From the NCBI RefSeq assembly GCF_932276165.1, contig NC_063987.1, forward strand, positions 9,176,001-9,240,000: a stretch of DNA of 64,000 nt, written 5' to 3'. Position 1 is the stretch's first letter. Each line of letters begins with the position of its first letter. Below the pieces are notes generated by a model that saw only the letters and a list, made by a program, of their open reading frames with translations, was not told the origin of the DNA and ran no database searches. The translations under genes were made by a program, and so were the position numbers. Positions 22,401 through 34,600 of this stretch are shown piece after piece. The stretch is from Plutella xylostella (lineage: Eukaryota > Arthropoda > Insecta > Lepidoptera > Plutellidae).

Positions 22401-25400
22401 TTTCGGCAAGTGTAATGAGCGGTATCGACGTTTCTTCTAAGCTTAGACCTTGACTGTACAAATGAGATGCGGCAGGCGACATGTACTGGACACGCAAACT
22501 TACCTAGTAAAACATCTGAGTACTTACTTACTTAAGTTATTTTTATACATAGACGTATATTATATAGAAACTAAGCCTATCTGTGTCGAATATCTACATA
22601 TTTGATATACTTAATTATTATTAGTCATTGACTTCTAGTTCCTCATCTAACCACTACTGGCTACCTATTTCGATCTACGGTGCACTATTTAGTTTAAAAA
22701 ATTAAACGGGATAGATCTGATATTTTCATAAAATCCATTGGAATAGCTCTATTGCATTGAAAAGCCGTCGAGCTAAACAGTATTGTTTACAATGATGACA
22801 ATCGTTTGGCCTCGATTCGGTATTTGATCGTAGGCAGACACCGTTTTTGCAACATCAAAACATAGATTATGTACAGTGCCACAAACTTATCTGTTCCGGA
22901 GAGAGCGAACTAAATTGATCCATATCTCATTATTTACTAATGAATTATATATTAATATAGATTAGATGGGTTAATTAAAACCACAAGAGCGAATTACCAC
23001 TACTGGCAAACTTAAAATCTTATAGAATGAAGAAATATTACACATTTACGTGAGCTGTCACCGGAACAGATAAGTTTGTGGCACTATACAATGGCTTTAC
23101 ATTCATGTTGTGTTATTGTGTCAGATCCAGATCATCTAGTTACCTAATAATATATGTTAGGTATATGATACTTATTATATTCATCGGGTCAACTATTACA
23201 TGCTACGTGTAAACCCATAATCACAAAAGTAAACTTACCACCCCATCAGTATTCTTACCGGCCATAACAGTAAAGTTACCGCCCTACCAGCACAACAGAA
23301 AACTTACCGCCCCAACACTAATCTTACCGCCCAACACTAATCTTACCACCCAACTCTACTCTTACCACCCAACACTAATTTTACCATCCATCACTAATCT
23401 TACCGCCCAACACTAATCTTACCACCCAACTCTACTCTTACCACCCAACACTAATTTTACCATCCAACACTAATCTTACCGCCCAACACAAAACTTACCG
23501 GGCTATTAGGGTGAAGCTCCCTCATGGTGACGTTGTCTATGAAGGACACGTGGTCGGGCGGGTGCCAGTCCAGCGAGTAGAACACGCAGTCGAAGCTGCA
23601 GATCGACAGCAGACGGTTTATAGGCTCCACTACCTGAGGATAGAGTGGAGAGAGGTAGGGTCAGAAATGGCTATAACTGTCGCCTTAAGGGCCGTCTCCA
23701 CAGGCGAGGAAATCGTGACGATACTATTACCATCATCAACAAAAGTGCAATCAACAATCCTTGCAGTATTGCTTATCTGTCAAAAATCTGTCAGATTCAT
23801 AAACATTATTCGTTTGAGTTTTGATTGTCAAAGGTTGTCTGGTAGAGATTGCTATAGGCAATAAGGCCGCCTTTTTGTACCTACTGTTTTTATTTTTTTG
23901 TTTTATTTTGAATGTTGACGACCGAATGGCGTAGTGGTTAGTGACCCTGACTACTGAGCCGATGGTCCCGGGTTCGATTCCCGGCTGGGGCAGATATTTG
24001 TTTAAACACAGATATTTGTTCTCGGGTCTTGGATGTGCCCGTAAAATGGCAATAGGCCCACCCCCTATTACATTGGGACTAACATAACACTCTGGCGAAA
24101 AGTGGGTGCAGCAATGCACCTCTGCCTACCCCGCAAGGGAGTACATTAGTACAAGGCGTGAGTGCGTGTTTTTTTTTGTGTTTTTTGTTTTGTATGTTGA
24201 TCTATTTTGGTGCAAACAAAGAGTATTGTATTGTATTGATTGTTGATTGCTATAAAATTGATAGATTTAATTCAGATAGTAAGTTGATAAATTTCAAAGA
24301 ACGTATTCCTGAATAAAATTATAAAAACTTCCTACAGCCGGTACTTGACTACATAGAATGATCCTATTGTCTGGCCGGAGGTTTTAAAAAGCCGTTACAT
24401 TTTTACTGCAGAGACAGAACAACGCAGTAATTACGTAATGGCGCAATCGGTACATCGATCAACCGTTTTATTAGTCTATAGTTCGGATAACTACACCAAG
24501 GTCGTTCTGAAGAGACAAAAAATATATCTACAGAGAGACAGACAGTTTAAAAAAATAAGTATGCGCTTAAATATTTTGTAACTTGTATCTAAAAAGTATC
24601 TCTGAAATCACATGAAAAAAGAAGAAACATCGTATTCATAGTTCACACATTTTGATAAAATATCATTAATTTTACACAAAGTGAGTTGCATAAAAGATTA
24701 GGCAGGTTTGCGTACTTAAAGATCGAAAAATGTTTTCAAAACTTTCAACTTTTACAAGTCATAGCTTCAGCAATAAATCCGGCAGAACTTCCTTAGTTGA
24801 GGCAATTTGTTGAATTCCTAAACGGTATTTTGACAAAGTTGCTTTAATTTTATGGCATGTCATTGTAAACTTTTTTATTCTACATAGACTTTGTTAGGAT
24901 TTATTGAATTGTAATGTTAATTTCCGGTATTCTATTTCTATACAAAAGTTCCAATGTATCCTTCAAGGATACAGTGAGTAAAGTACTTATAGGTAATTAA
25001 TTAAAATTAAATTAAACCAACTCTATTCTAGCCCTGGAACCGAATAAAGAACGCCACCGCTAGTCGATAAATAATCTATTTAAAGAGCACAAATCAAATC
25101 AACCTATTTGTAATCGACCTTTTTCATCCAAAACTGTTCCAATAACACATAATTCTTAATTTGGCATGCTCAGTTCCGCCCCTCAAAGGGGTAAGCCCGT
25201 GCCAGGCACCACCCAACGTGTTAAGAACATAATTCAACCGATTTACCACCGATAGAGGTGTGAGGTTGAAAACTCTTTGGCTCAAACCTCCGAGCTCGAA
25301 CCTTTGTCTGCGTTTGACAGCAGTTTGACAGGTAATTTAATTTCCCGCGCATTCGAGTTCGAATTTCAAAGTTTCAAAGGCCGTTTACGGAAATAGATCG

Positions 25401-27797
25401 CATGCGAACAGGCCGTAAAGAAAATTAGCACAAATTGAGTGTTGCCGAAAAAGTTTACCGATTGAGTAATATGCTTCTGACTGAAAGTTAATGGACGACG
25501 CTAAATTAAGCTTCGTTGATGTGATTACTGGGCCGTTATGTTCTTCCAAATTAATGGGTACCATTCAACGTTTATACGACCATCTATGTAGAGCTAGAAT
25601 GGCAAGCTCATTTATTATAAGTATTTATCTACCAATATGTTAGGTACTTCATTCTTATATTCCTTTGGTACACATTGACTAGTGAAGTGAATACCTAAGT
25701 AATAGTATAGTACTTAACATTTAAACTTCATAATCAATAGACTTGACAACAAAGTGAAGGTGCTAAAACTTGGCTAAATACCACAGTAATTGTGTAACCG
25801 GCATGTTTACAACGGTAATCTAATCTGTAGATCATCAGTAAACGTGCCAAGAGCTACCGTGCCGTGCCTAGCCTTAATCTAGGTAACTAGGCCTGTGGTA
25901 GATCTAGATTCATCAATCCTGGCGGTGCAGCATTGCAGTGGGTTTTGTTCGTGCAAAGGCCTGATTATGATAGCTTTATTTGTAACGCTTTAGGGCTTTA
26001 TAGGCTTGGCTCATAGCTCGGGACCTAACTGCTAGTTTCTAGTTAATTTGTTATATGAAGTACATATAACTTTTTCCGCTTCGCCTTAAAAAGTTTTCCC
26101 GGGGGCATTCCAGGGTAAAAGAATGCTTAATATGTGTTAAAACAGGGTGTTAGTTTACTACAGTCGATTTTATGAAGGAATCTGAACATTTTATTAGATA
26201 ATAAGGTTTACAAGTTATCTAGTTTCAACTTATAGAGGTTCTACTGTATGTACATAATTTATATAGTTATAACCAGGTTGCTAATGCCATACTTACAGTC
26301 TATTGTGCTATAAATTGTAAAGCAACAATACAAACATTACGTTATGCACCATTGCTCAGTGTGAATACAAGATCTACTTATAGACACTACCTATACAATA
26401 CATAGGTACTATTACATACAGTACATGTAGATATAAAATATAATACTTATAATATGTTTGTGTGGTAATCAATTTTCATTGTAAGACGAGATGATTAAAA
26501 TTGATGTCTATGGGCCTCACTAGACAAACTAAAACTATAGGCACCCGTTAAAAGTAGTTAATTTTTTCTGTTGGTTATTTAGAATGTTTATTTTAGTATT
26601 TTCGGTTACTTAAACCTCCCCTATAAACCTACTAATAACTCGTGTTAGTCATAATCGTAACATTTTCATAATCTAATATTAGGTACTTATTATTGCACCT
26701 AAAGCCGACCTACCCAAACAATACGTAAGCCTAATAATAATCATATCGAACCCTAAACCCACATTTATGCTAATTTACAGACGACATTCAAGATTTCATG
26801 ATACCTTTGCCATACGTATGTCGGCGGATAGATGCGTTATCTGCGATCATAAATTATGATACTGCCTATTGATGACGTAGGAAAAAATATTTGGTACTCA
26901 GCCATGACAGACAAAACTATCTGTATTAGCAAAAATAAACCACGTTTAACGAATTTGACAGCCTTGGTAAGACCTTAGAGTGACTTGCACAAACATATTA
27001 AATCTAGATTTATTGTTAAATCTCGATTTAGTGCCAAATTTTATATGGACTGACGTTTCTTAAATCGAGATTTGACACTAAATCTAGATTTAGTGTTAAA
27101 TCTTGATTTAGTGTCAAATTTTGTATGGACTGACGTTTCTTAAATCGACATTTGACACTAAATCTAGATTTAATTTGTTGGTGCAAGGGGCCCTAAATCT
27201 TATAAGTACATATTATATACAACACATTATACTTCGTGATGTTTTTTTTGCGATAGTTTTAAGTGTCTGTACAACTTTGTCAAGTTGGATGAGGAAGGCT
27301 GAGGATAGTGTTTTGCGGCGCTCCCCGGAAGAGGCATATGTCCAGCAGTGGATAATCCTTGGCTGATGATGATGATGATTATATGCCAAGTAGGTAGTAA
27401 ATAGAAAAAAAAGTATAAAAGTTAGCTATGTGTAGTTTTTTATAAATATAATATTGATTTGATTCGGCCCCACCTCTGACCTTTATAAATCCGTAAATTA
27501 TATTTATTATATTATATTTATGTATTATATTTATGTATCCTAATATTATATGTATTTTATTATTATCTTTTATAAATTTATATAACTATTTGAATGTATT
27601 GTTATTATATATTAAGATAATTATTAAGTGACTATTTAGTTTTTAGTTTTTTCATCTTACATACTTTTTCGTTTTTTTTTTTTTTGCACATCTTTGTACT
27701 TGTTTTCCTGCACCTCCTGTAGGTTGGCTGGTAGAAAATGCTCTTAGCATTAAGCCCACCTTTTGTACATGTATTTTTATATTTGTGCAATAAAGAA

Positions 27798-27828
<31 letters not shown>

Positions 27829-30800
27829 CATAATAATATATTGTCAGCCATCCTTATCAAGTGAGTTTATTTATCACAAGCCATCGTATGAAGACACGGA
27901 TACTATCGACCAAACAACGACATATTCTGATCGATAACCAAACTTCACTTCACGTAAGCCCTAATTATATTGGCCGGAAGGTTTATTTTTGAATGCGGCA
28001 AAGGTTAAAAAATACAACCATAATACTTACCTATATGTTTGTTAGTTTCTACGCTGTTTCGAGGGTACGGCTAAGGGCATGAATGGAGTGTAGAATGTAA
28101 ATTTTGATTGTTTATGTAAATATGTACTTGTATGCTTCGTATGCTCTATACCGATTTCCGTTAGCGGTAATTTCGTATAATATATGAGGTCGGATATTAT
28201 CAGTGATCGACCCGCATGCAAGTCAACGTAATCGAAAGGTTTTAAAGTTCCGTAATTTTCGCCACTATCACAGCTTTCACTCGTTTTTTTAATATGCTTA
28301 AGTACTTACCTACATTTAATTTTGCATACGGGATAATAATATCAATTGTCGTGTCTTCCATACTTTCCATTCATCCAAAAGATGTCTGGAAGCGATTGGC
28401 GTGCATAATTTTATTTTATTGTCTTTTCTAAATAAATTTTATTTTTTATTTATTACAGCTACAATACACAAAACGTTTTTTTTCCAATATAGGCGCATTT
28501 CCAATCTCTTTCTCAACATCACCAAAGGTTAACTGGTAGAGGTAGAGAATGCTACTATAATATTATAGTATTAAGTTCTCCTTTGTACCAATTAACTTTT
28601 TGTGACACTAAAGTCTTGTCTTAAATAATCTTTTAACTTGTCTTCTTTTAAATAATCTTTTTATTTATAAACTGTGTGTTGGTTACCTCGCATTAAATAA
28701 TGTGTTATAAATAATGTTTGTCTTTGTAAAGAGTGTGTTGGTTACCTCGCTGCCGTCCTGCTGCGCATTGCACTTGCTGATGTTGAGCGTGCCCGAGATG
28801 AAGTCGTTCTGCACGTCCACCACCAGGAACGCGCTCACCGGACGCACGATCTGCAGGGCAGGCGGGGGTGGTCAGCGGTAGTTAGGAGTACTTGGCGGTA
28901 GTTAGAAGTAGTTTGGAATAGTCAAGAGTAGTCTGGAGTAGTTAGAAGTCAATAGTAGATAGGAGTATTCAGCAGTGGTTAGGAGTATTTAGCAGTAGTT
29001 AGGACTCAGGAGTAGTCAGCGGTAGTGAGCAGTAGTCATTAGTAGTCAGCATCCTACTCACTAAGGCTGCGTTCCCAGTTGACAAACAGTTTGCGGCCAA
29101 CTGAAGAGGCAGCCTATCGGTCCGTAATCAAACATAATTAGCGCTGAAAAGTAGTCGCAGGTTTGCGAAGAGACGTCGCAATAGTGGATTAAGGCTGTGC
29201 GCGCACTGGATTTTTTTAGCATAATATTATTGTCTTTATAAATCTACATAATAGAAGATAACATATACAACAAGAACAAACACTCACACCTTGTACTAAT
29301 GTACTCCCTTGCGGGGTAGGCAGAGGTGCATTGCTGCACCCGCTTTTCGCCAATATAACACATAATTATTTTACATACCGGTGCGCGTATAGCGATAAAA
29401 AAAATGCGGGAAAATTATTTTAATAGAGCGACATAAAAATCGTAACGCAAAGAGTCGCGCTACAAAAAATCGAAGTGCGAGGCCTACTTGGTACAGTGAA
29501 AATTAACGCCGTTTTCAAATCTAACGTGCGGATTTCAGAATTCTGAGGCTGCAATAATAATTAAAAACTAAAATAAAATTAAGATGCAAACAATTGTCAG
29601 TGAAAACATGATTATAATCAATATCATCGAATTTTATCAATTAATTAGGTAATTAAAAGATACAGGGTAAGATTTAAATCAAATGCATCATTAAAAGCAA
29701 TTTAAATAACAAAATTGCGTAAGTACAATTTGGTCCACACAACTTGATCACTCTGACAAAGCACAAAAATGTAATTGCTGCCATGTTCCAAACTATCAAG
29801 TTGTTTAGAATAAACTGTACATGCATACAATTTTTCTTTGATGTAATGTGTGCGAAAATGAGTTTTATGAATCTTATCTTAAGTCATGATAAATAAGCAC
29901 CAACAGTCTCTTAGTTTTAGAAAAAATATACTACTTAAGTACATGTTAAAATCCACAAAATTTTCATCTATAAGTAATTTAATGCTTTATATCGTATTCT
30001 AATCAAACTCTATTAATTTATATCCAATAAAATACATAAATACCTCAAGTCAGGGTTCACTCACCACTTTGATCCAGTGGTTCCAGCAGAACGCGAACTC
30101 CTCTCTGTCGATGAACCCGTCTGCGTTCTTGTCGAACACCTGGAAGATGTGCCGCGCGCGCTCCTCCGCCAGCGGGTAGATGTGGCCCTTGTCATTGCGG
30201 AACAGCGCCTTGCAGATCAGACGGAACTCCTCGAAGTTTAGCTTTCCATCACTGTAGAGTTAATGTTTTTGTAGGTCGGTTTTTGTCACAAATTTAATGA
30301 AGTAATGTGATGATAGTTTTTAAGATCATATTTCTGTAATCAAACTAATGTTATAAAAGGGAAAGTGGGTAAGATTGCTTGTTACTCTGTCACATAAAAA
30401 CTACTAAATGGATTTTAATTAAATTTGGTGTGTAACCGGGTTTAAGAAACAGGCTACTTTTTAACTTGGAATTTTCACAGGAAAACTTTTTATCACAACT
30501 GTGTGGTTACTAAGATTTTTATTTTATCAATTGCAGTGATAGTAAAATAATATTAAAACTCCATAAAACTTATTTTATAAGACATTGATTCATACAAGGA
30601 AGTACTTCAACTAAACTAAAACTATGTCATAGTTTTTCATGACACAACATAAATAAACAGCAGTCATTTACAAGCACTTGTGAAAAAAAACTTCTACCTA
30701 ATTACTATCTGCAAAATAAATATAAGTAATGTAGAAACTAGCAATGTTGAAAAACTTTTCAAAACTTTCTAAGGTTTCAACTTACCCATCTTTGTCAAAT

Positions 30801-30871
30801 GTGTCGAAGCAGGCGTCCATGTCGAAGAGACTAGACTCGTCGGCGGCGGCGGCGGCGGCGGCCTCCGACAT
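19451..30871 (-). CDS. Naam: Nicotinamidase with EF-hands (8 exons, 347 aa)
   Basis: Minus-strand exons in order: 30786-30871, 30065-30251, 28746-28850, 23499-23633, 21686-21814, 20885-21053, 20442-20584 and 19451-19540. They total 1044 nt, all frames agree and all borders are GT-AG. Residues 26-37 (DKDGDGKLNFEE) and 69-80 (DKNADGFIDREE) are calcium EF-hand loops; a run of seven alanines follows the start. From residue 92 comes the isochorismatase/nicotinamidase fold. By family knowledge D103 (VVDVQNDF), K224 (VYKGTN) and C269 (AYDVCV) form the catalytic triad, and D148, H150 (DWHP) and H199 (WPRHC) bind the metal. The enzyme deaminates nicotinamide to nicotinate in NAD salvage. The domain order matches Drosophila Naam. 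The gene carries decayed duplicate exons and splice-signal arrays, listed separately. It is divergent from CHTOP. Confidence 0.93.
19741..20040. repeat. GC-rich segment with repeated GACCG/GGTCAGCGCTGA motifs in a Naam intron
   Basis: GGTCAGCGCTGA occurs near 19806 and again near 20021, and GACCG or CGGTC recurs many times between. Composition differs sharply from the flanking intron, but no clear terminal inverted repeat was found. It may be a degraded MITE. Confidence 0.3.
20127..20215 (-). pseudogene. Decayed duplicate of Naam exon 7 (3' half)
   Basis: On the minus strand the translation NIEATKSTIVSNNSAIVTSD mirrors DIEATKSTIVNNNGVIVTSD of true exon 7 (20442-20584). The 5' half is unrecognisable or very diverged, and the donor GAG|GTACGT has become GAGCTACAG, so this copy cannot be spliced normally. 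It lies in the last intron, between exon 7 and the terminal exon. Confidence 0.75.
20623..20660 (-). mobile_element. SINE tail fragment
   Basis: GGGGACATCTCACACACGGC matches the tail of the SINE at 36464-36771. Confidence 0.45.
21328..21394 (-). pseudogene. Decayed duplicate of Naam exon 5, copy 1
   Basis: Minus-strand ATGAAACAGAGACTGCGTG and onward matches exon 5, but about 13 nt covering the metal-ligand histidine are deleted and the frame is broken. Its donor-proximal end lies exactly 179 bp from that of the middle copy. Confidence 0.75.
21507..21581 (-). pseudogene. Duplicate of Naam exon 5, copy 2, with intact frame and splice borders
   Basis: This 75-nt block encodes AMKQRLWPRHCVQDTWGAEL plus HKDVK, nearly identical to the end of true exon 5. 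It keeps a donor (AAG|GTACT) and has an AG just before it (CTGTAG|GCC). Both borders are phase 0, so inclusion would add or swap 25 residues without a frameshift. It lacks the first 19 codons of the true exon. It may be a relic or a rarely used alternative exon. Confidence 0.65.
21888..22015. mobile_element. Foldback MITE in a Naam intron
   Basis: GCCGACTAAACCAAGTTAG with TTCGCATAGTTGAGCC at the left is matched inverted on the right by GGCTCAACTATGCGAA and CTTAGTTTAGCCGGC. The two arms are about 45 nt each and there is no open frame. Confidence 0.6.
22874..23086. mobile_element. MITE with TA target duplication, family copy 1
   Basis: Ends AGTGCCACAAACTTATCTG and its inverse near 23064-23085 enclose about 210 bp of non-coding DNA, flanked by TA. 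The second copy is at 50640-50782. Confidence 0.75.
23226..23498 (-). repeat. 19-bp tandem array of decoy 5' splice sites after Naam exon 4
   Basis: Starting at the real donor (CCCG|GTAAGT), the minus strand repeats a 19-nt unit of the form GGTAAGATTAGTGTTGGGC about 13 times. Ten units keep GTAAG, two read GTAAA and one GTAAC. A 76-bp four-unit superrepeat occurs twice. Reading through from the real donor meets an in-frame TAA within 42 nt. Each unit offers a near-consensus donor, so the array could compete for U1 snRNP. Confidence 0.85.
23918..24195 (+). mobile_element. tRNA-derived SINE, full-length copy
   Basis: The head has an A box (TGGCGTAGTGG) and a B box (GGTTCGATTCC). It is followed by a body ending CTACCCCGCAAGGGAGTACA and GCGTGAGTGCG with a T-rich tail. 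Further copies or parts are at 19250-19345, 29283-29350, 36464-36771 and 41815-42035. Not an active tRNA gene: it sits in an intron and is repeated. Confidence 0.85.
26991..27187. mobile_element. MITE with internal tandem duplication
   Basis: CTTGCACAAACATATTAAAT at the left and its imperfect inverse ending TTGTTGGTGCAAG at the right enclose two copies of an approximately 86-bp unit. That unit contains TAAATCTAGATTTAGTGT and ATGGACTGACGTTTCTTAAA, and is itself partly palindromic. Confidence 0.6.
27287..27377 (+). mobile_element. RTE-type non-LTR retrotransposon, 3' end
   Basis: The frame reads KAEDSVLRRSPEEAYVQQW, the usual C-terminus of lepidopteran RTE elements. It is followed by GGCTGATGATGATGATG, the typical GAT-repeat tail. 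Confidence 0.6.
27700..27835 (+). mobile_element. LINE 3' UTR and (AAAT)n tail
   Basis: GGTTGGCTGGTAGAAAATGC, CATTAAGCCCACC, GTGCAATAAAG and then about ten AAAT units form a common jockey/CR1-like 3' end. A related 3' end (GGTTAACTGGTAGAGG) lies at about 28535-28620. Confidence 0.6.
28861..29055 (-). repeat. Degenerate tandem repeat with branch-point-like motifs before Naam exon 3
   Basis: On the minus strand the 190 nt leading to the acceptor CTGCAG|ATCGTG repeat a CTAACTACTCC-like unit, giving about eight CTRAC matches to the branch-point consensus. The period is irregular (9-20 nt). Confidence 0.6.
29283..29350 (-). mobile_element. SINE 3'-part fragment
   Basis: CTTGTACTAATGTACTCCC and GCGGGGTAGGCAGAGGTGC match, inverted, the body of the SINE at 23918-24195. 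Confidence 0.6.
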
Positions 30872-31645
30872 CGTAGCCCGCGGCGGAGTGAGCCTCCCGC
30901 AGCCCTCGCAACCGCTTATAAACTTGTCCAGCTTCATACTTCAACTTCGTTACCTGGACGACACCGAATAACCTAGGTTACCTCAGTTATGTAAGCGAAT
31001 ACACGGCAAAACGCTTTCGGCTGATGCACAAGAGTGAATTAATAAGGTGGAAATAGTATTAAATGTTAATTTAATTCATGAATTCAAGTACTGATAAATT
31101 TGCTGAAACTTTTTCGCGTTTGTCGCAATATTTCGCGAATTTTTCAATGTCAAGTAAACGTCACACAAAAGTCATAACATTAGACTACGTTTCAATTTTA
31201 ACTCAGGCAAGACATATTTTTACAATATTTATTTTTAGATGTTCATTGGTTTGGCCTTTTGCCCTAGTTTTTAACTTATTTTACAAGAAGCTTAAATCGG
31301 TTAAAATATTTACAAAATCGCAAAATTTGTAAATCATAAATAAATGAGATAAAAATTTCGGCTTTGCACTGTTTGTTGCATATCGAATCGAAACTGAATC
31401 GATAATCGACAATGCTACATCACTATTAGTAAAAATAAAACTGTCAAATATTTTCTTCAACTTCGACGATTTCGTTTGTTTTCGCTTTTCGCGGAGGTTT
31501 GCAAAATATCGAGTTACTTGTAAACTACCACGTTTTTGTAAGCAGATTCCTGTATAGCAACCAATTTTCCCCTTCGATCGCACGATAATCTGTCCCCGGC
31601 AGTGCATATATTGCGGTAAATTGGCTTCGGCGGGAAGAAACCAAG
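30872..31645. promoter_or_regulatory. Divergent promoter region between Naam and CHTOP
   Basis: 774 bp separate the two start codons. The Naam side is GC-rich (30872-30930) and the CHTOP side has a GC-richer leader just before its ATG. No exon-like frame is supported between them. The two housekeeping-type genes may share a bidirectional promoter; this is inferred from spacing. Confidence 0.5.
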
Positions 31646-34600
31646 ATGGTTATTGAGAAAGTTCACGGTTTGCATTCTACCGGCATCAGCCTGAGTGACC
31701 GGTTCAGCATCCTGGCCAGCGCCCCGGCAGTGCCGCCGCGCGCCCGCAGCCAGCGCCCGCGCACCCGCCGCCACTCCGCCGGGGGCTTCCTCAACGCCAT
31801 CGGATCCCTGCTGGCCCACGATGGAGTCAACAACAGGAACTTGGTCGACCAGATGGCGCGGCGCCTAGAGATGCAGTACAGACGGGTGAGAGTTGTATTT
31901 GTTCATTGCACAATAACAAACAACAGGTTTAATCATGTTGCCTTTTAGAGTGGTTGTAAAATTGTATAAAACTGTAGGTATTCCTGTTTATGAGTTCTTG
32001 GTATAGATATGCATATTGGGAGCCATAATATCAAAGTTTAAACCTGCTCAAACTTCTAGTTTTTGATTTAAGATACCACACTGCACAGAGGCTCTCTTAT
32101 GCACCATAACCATAAGTTCAATTTAGTCAACTTCCCAGCATATGTGTGCATACTGGAGAGTGCAATTATCCTTGGCTCATTGGTCCATTTTACACGGAAG
32201 CTAAGCTGGCAAAGCTGAAAAAAAAAGGCCATAATGTGTGACAAAAACTAAGTGGAGTTAAGCTGGAAATGGAAACCAAGGAGATGATGATCACTGGATC
32301 ATCACCCAAAACAAAGAAGGATAATGACCATACACTCTAATAAAGACAGAATGCCGAAGGCAGATAAGAAAGTGGAGCAAAAAAAATATGTTAACCTACT
32401 CAACAGCTTAACTAAGTAACCACTCCTCAGAGGGAGCTCCGTCAGCGCCTTGGCAACGCTGGGCTGCGGCGCGCGGGCAGCGAGACCAACATGCCAGGGC
32501 TGCGCCATGCGAACAGCTTCAGCAACCTCAGCCAGGCCAGCTTCCGCAGCCACAACAGCTGGAGGGGATCTAATGGGAATCTCAGGTAAGATGTGGGTGA
32601 CTATATTCAATTTGTTTGTTTTATAACACTTGTACTGTGTGTGATTAGCACAGTAAGCACTATTTTAGATATTACTTGAGTCAAACACAGTCACAAGTTT
32701 ATTTACTTTAGCTTAGATCCAGAATATTGTGCTATATCATAAATTGATTTAGAATTTGTTAACATTATAATTATTCAGAACATGCAAAGGATATTTTGCC
32801 ACTTGATATATGCTTAAAATGATGGTAACAAACATCTCTTCCATATTCCAGTCGATCAGCCTCTTTCGGCAACCTGTCCGGGCGCGGGCGGGGGCGGCTG
32901 CGCGGGCTGGCGCGCCGCGGGGGCGCCAACCAGCAGCTGCGGGGGCGCTTCGGGTATGTAGTTTTAAATTATCCATTGTTAGTCCTTTAAATGAGCTAAA
33001 TTATTGATGAGATACTTCTGTTTTAGAGTAAGTTTGGATGAAATACGAGGGCGATACCGAAATTATCGGGAATAGAAAAAAGTACAAAGATATCATAATA
33101 TTATTTACTTTTATTGTTTTTCAAAGTAGTCTCCGTGACATTCAATGCACTTTTTCATTCGATTAAACCAATCATTGAAACAGTAATTCCAGTCTGAAGT
33201 GGATACTGTCAAAACAGCTGATTTGTAAGCTTCGACCGCCTCTTCTGGGCCGCTAAACCGTTGACCACGTAGCATATCTTTAATTCTTGGGAATGTAAAA
33301 TAATCATTGGGTCTCAGATCAGGGCTATACGGAGGATGGTCCATCAACTCCACGTTTTCCATATTTAAAAACGTTCTTGTTTTGCGAGCGGTATGAGAGC
33401 TTGCATTATCGTGGTGAAGGATTATACGACGATTCGGGTTAGTTTTACGAAGTTCTCTTACGACTTCCGGCAAACAAACTGTTGTGTACCAATCAGCAGT
33501 AACCGTCCTTTGTTCTTGTAATGGAATCGTAGCCACATGGCCAGTTTTCGATACAAACGAAGCGACCATTTTTTTCGACACGCTGCGTGAGCGAATAACT
33601 TTTGTTGGCTTGACCTCACCTTCGAAGACCCAAACTGCCGATTGATGTTTTCTTTCGGGCTCATATGAATAAATCCACGATTTATCACCAGAGACTATAT
33701 TGTAGACAGCATTTGAACTGCCTCCATTGAACCGTTGCAGAGCAGATCGACACCAATTAACACGAGCCGACTTTTGTTCCTCGGTCAAACGGTGGGGCAC
33801 CCAGCGCGAAACTAACTTCTTGACACCCAGTTCTTCATGTAAAATGGTTTGAATGGCTGTCATACCAATGCTGAGAGAAGCCCGAATCTGCTCGTATGTC
33901 ACATGTCTATCTTCTTTTATTAACTGGCGTACAGCATCGATGTTATCTTGTGTTACCGCTGTTTTTGGCCGACCAGTAGAAGGGACTGTGGTAAGAGAGG
34001 AACGTCCACGGCGAAACTCAGAATACCAACGATATATAGTCGTTTTACTTGGTGCTTCAAGTTTATAAATAGAAACAAGCTCGGCGAGACATTGTTCTTG
34101 AGATAAACCTCGACGAAAGTTGTGAAAAATTATTGCACGGAAATGTTCCCGCGTAAGCTCCATTTTTTACACCGACTTGTCAAATTCAAATGGTCAATAC
34201 TCTTTTATTTTTTACTTTTTTTAAAATTCGAAAATGGAATTATGTTTGAAAAAACACTACATTTGATACACCAAAAAGGTTTCACTCTAATTTATTCCTA
34301 AGTATTCTATTCCCGATCTTTTCGGTGTAGCCCTCGTAGAGGCATGCATTTTATACACCAGCTCTTTCATGTGAACAGCTAGATAGTCCCATAACCGTCT
34401 ATGGTCTGACAATAGGCCTTTCTCCAAGAACACCTTCAAACTATCCTCAGCCTTCTTCATTCACCCACTACCAGCTACCTGTCTTAGGTCATAGGTCCAG
34501 AAGCCTAAAGGTCTCCCACTCCTATGCAGCTTTCTTGTCTAATGATTGATTATCACTATCTATTCCAGTGTCCGTCAAGGCCGCATCACTCGCGCCTCCG

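Larger units (their letters stand above)
24196..28745. other. Naam intron 3, remaining sequence
   Basis: AT-rich intron with a palindromic MITE at 26991-27187, an RTE 3' end at 27287-27377 and a LINE tail at 27700-27835. Another LINE-type 3' end lies at about 28535-28620. No coding exon recognised. Confidence 0.55.

Noticed and set aside
23226..23498. CRISPR-like array
   Set aside because: The 19-bp units are directly adjacent with no spacers, in an animal intron; it is a simple tandem repeat.
23918..23995. tRNA gene
   Set aside because: A and B boxes are present, but the unit recurs several times with a common non-tRNA body and T-rich tail, so it is a SINE.
31078..31332. Small plus-strand gene in the Naam-CHTOP promoter region
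   Set aside because: AT-rich frame without motifs, and its minus-strand overlap is equally open; chance frame.
31514..31819. Minus-strand 101-codon frame
   Set aside because: Antisense shadow of CHTOP exon 1, caused by its GC-rich codons.
32302..32976. Minus-strand frames of 102 and 75 codons
   Set aside because: Antisense shadows of CHTOP exons 2 and 3.
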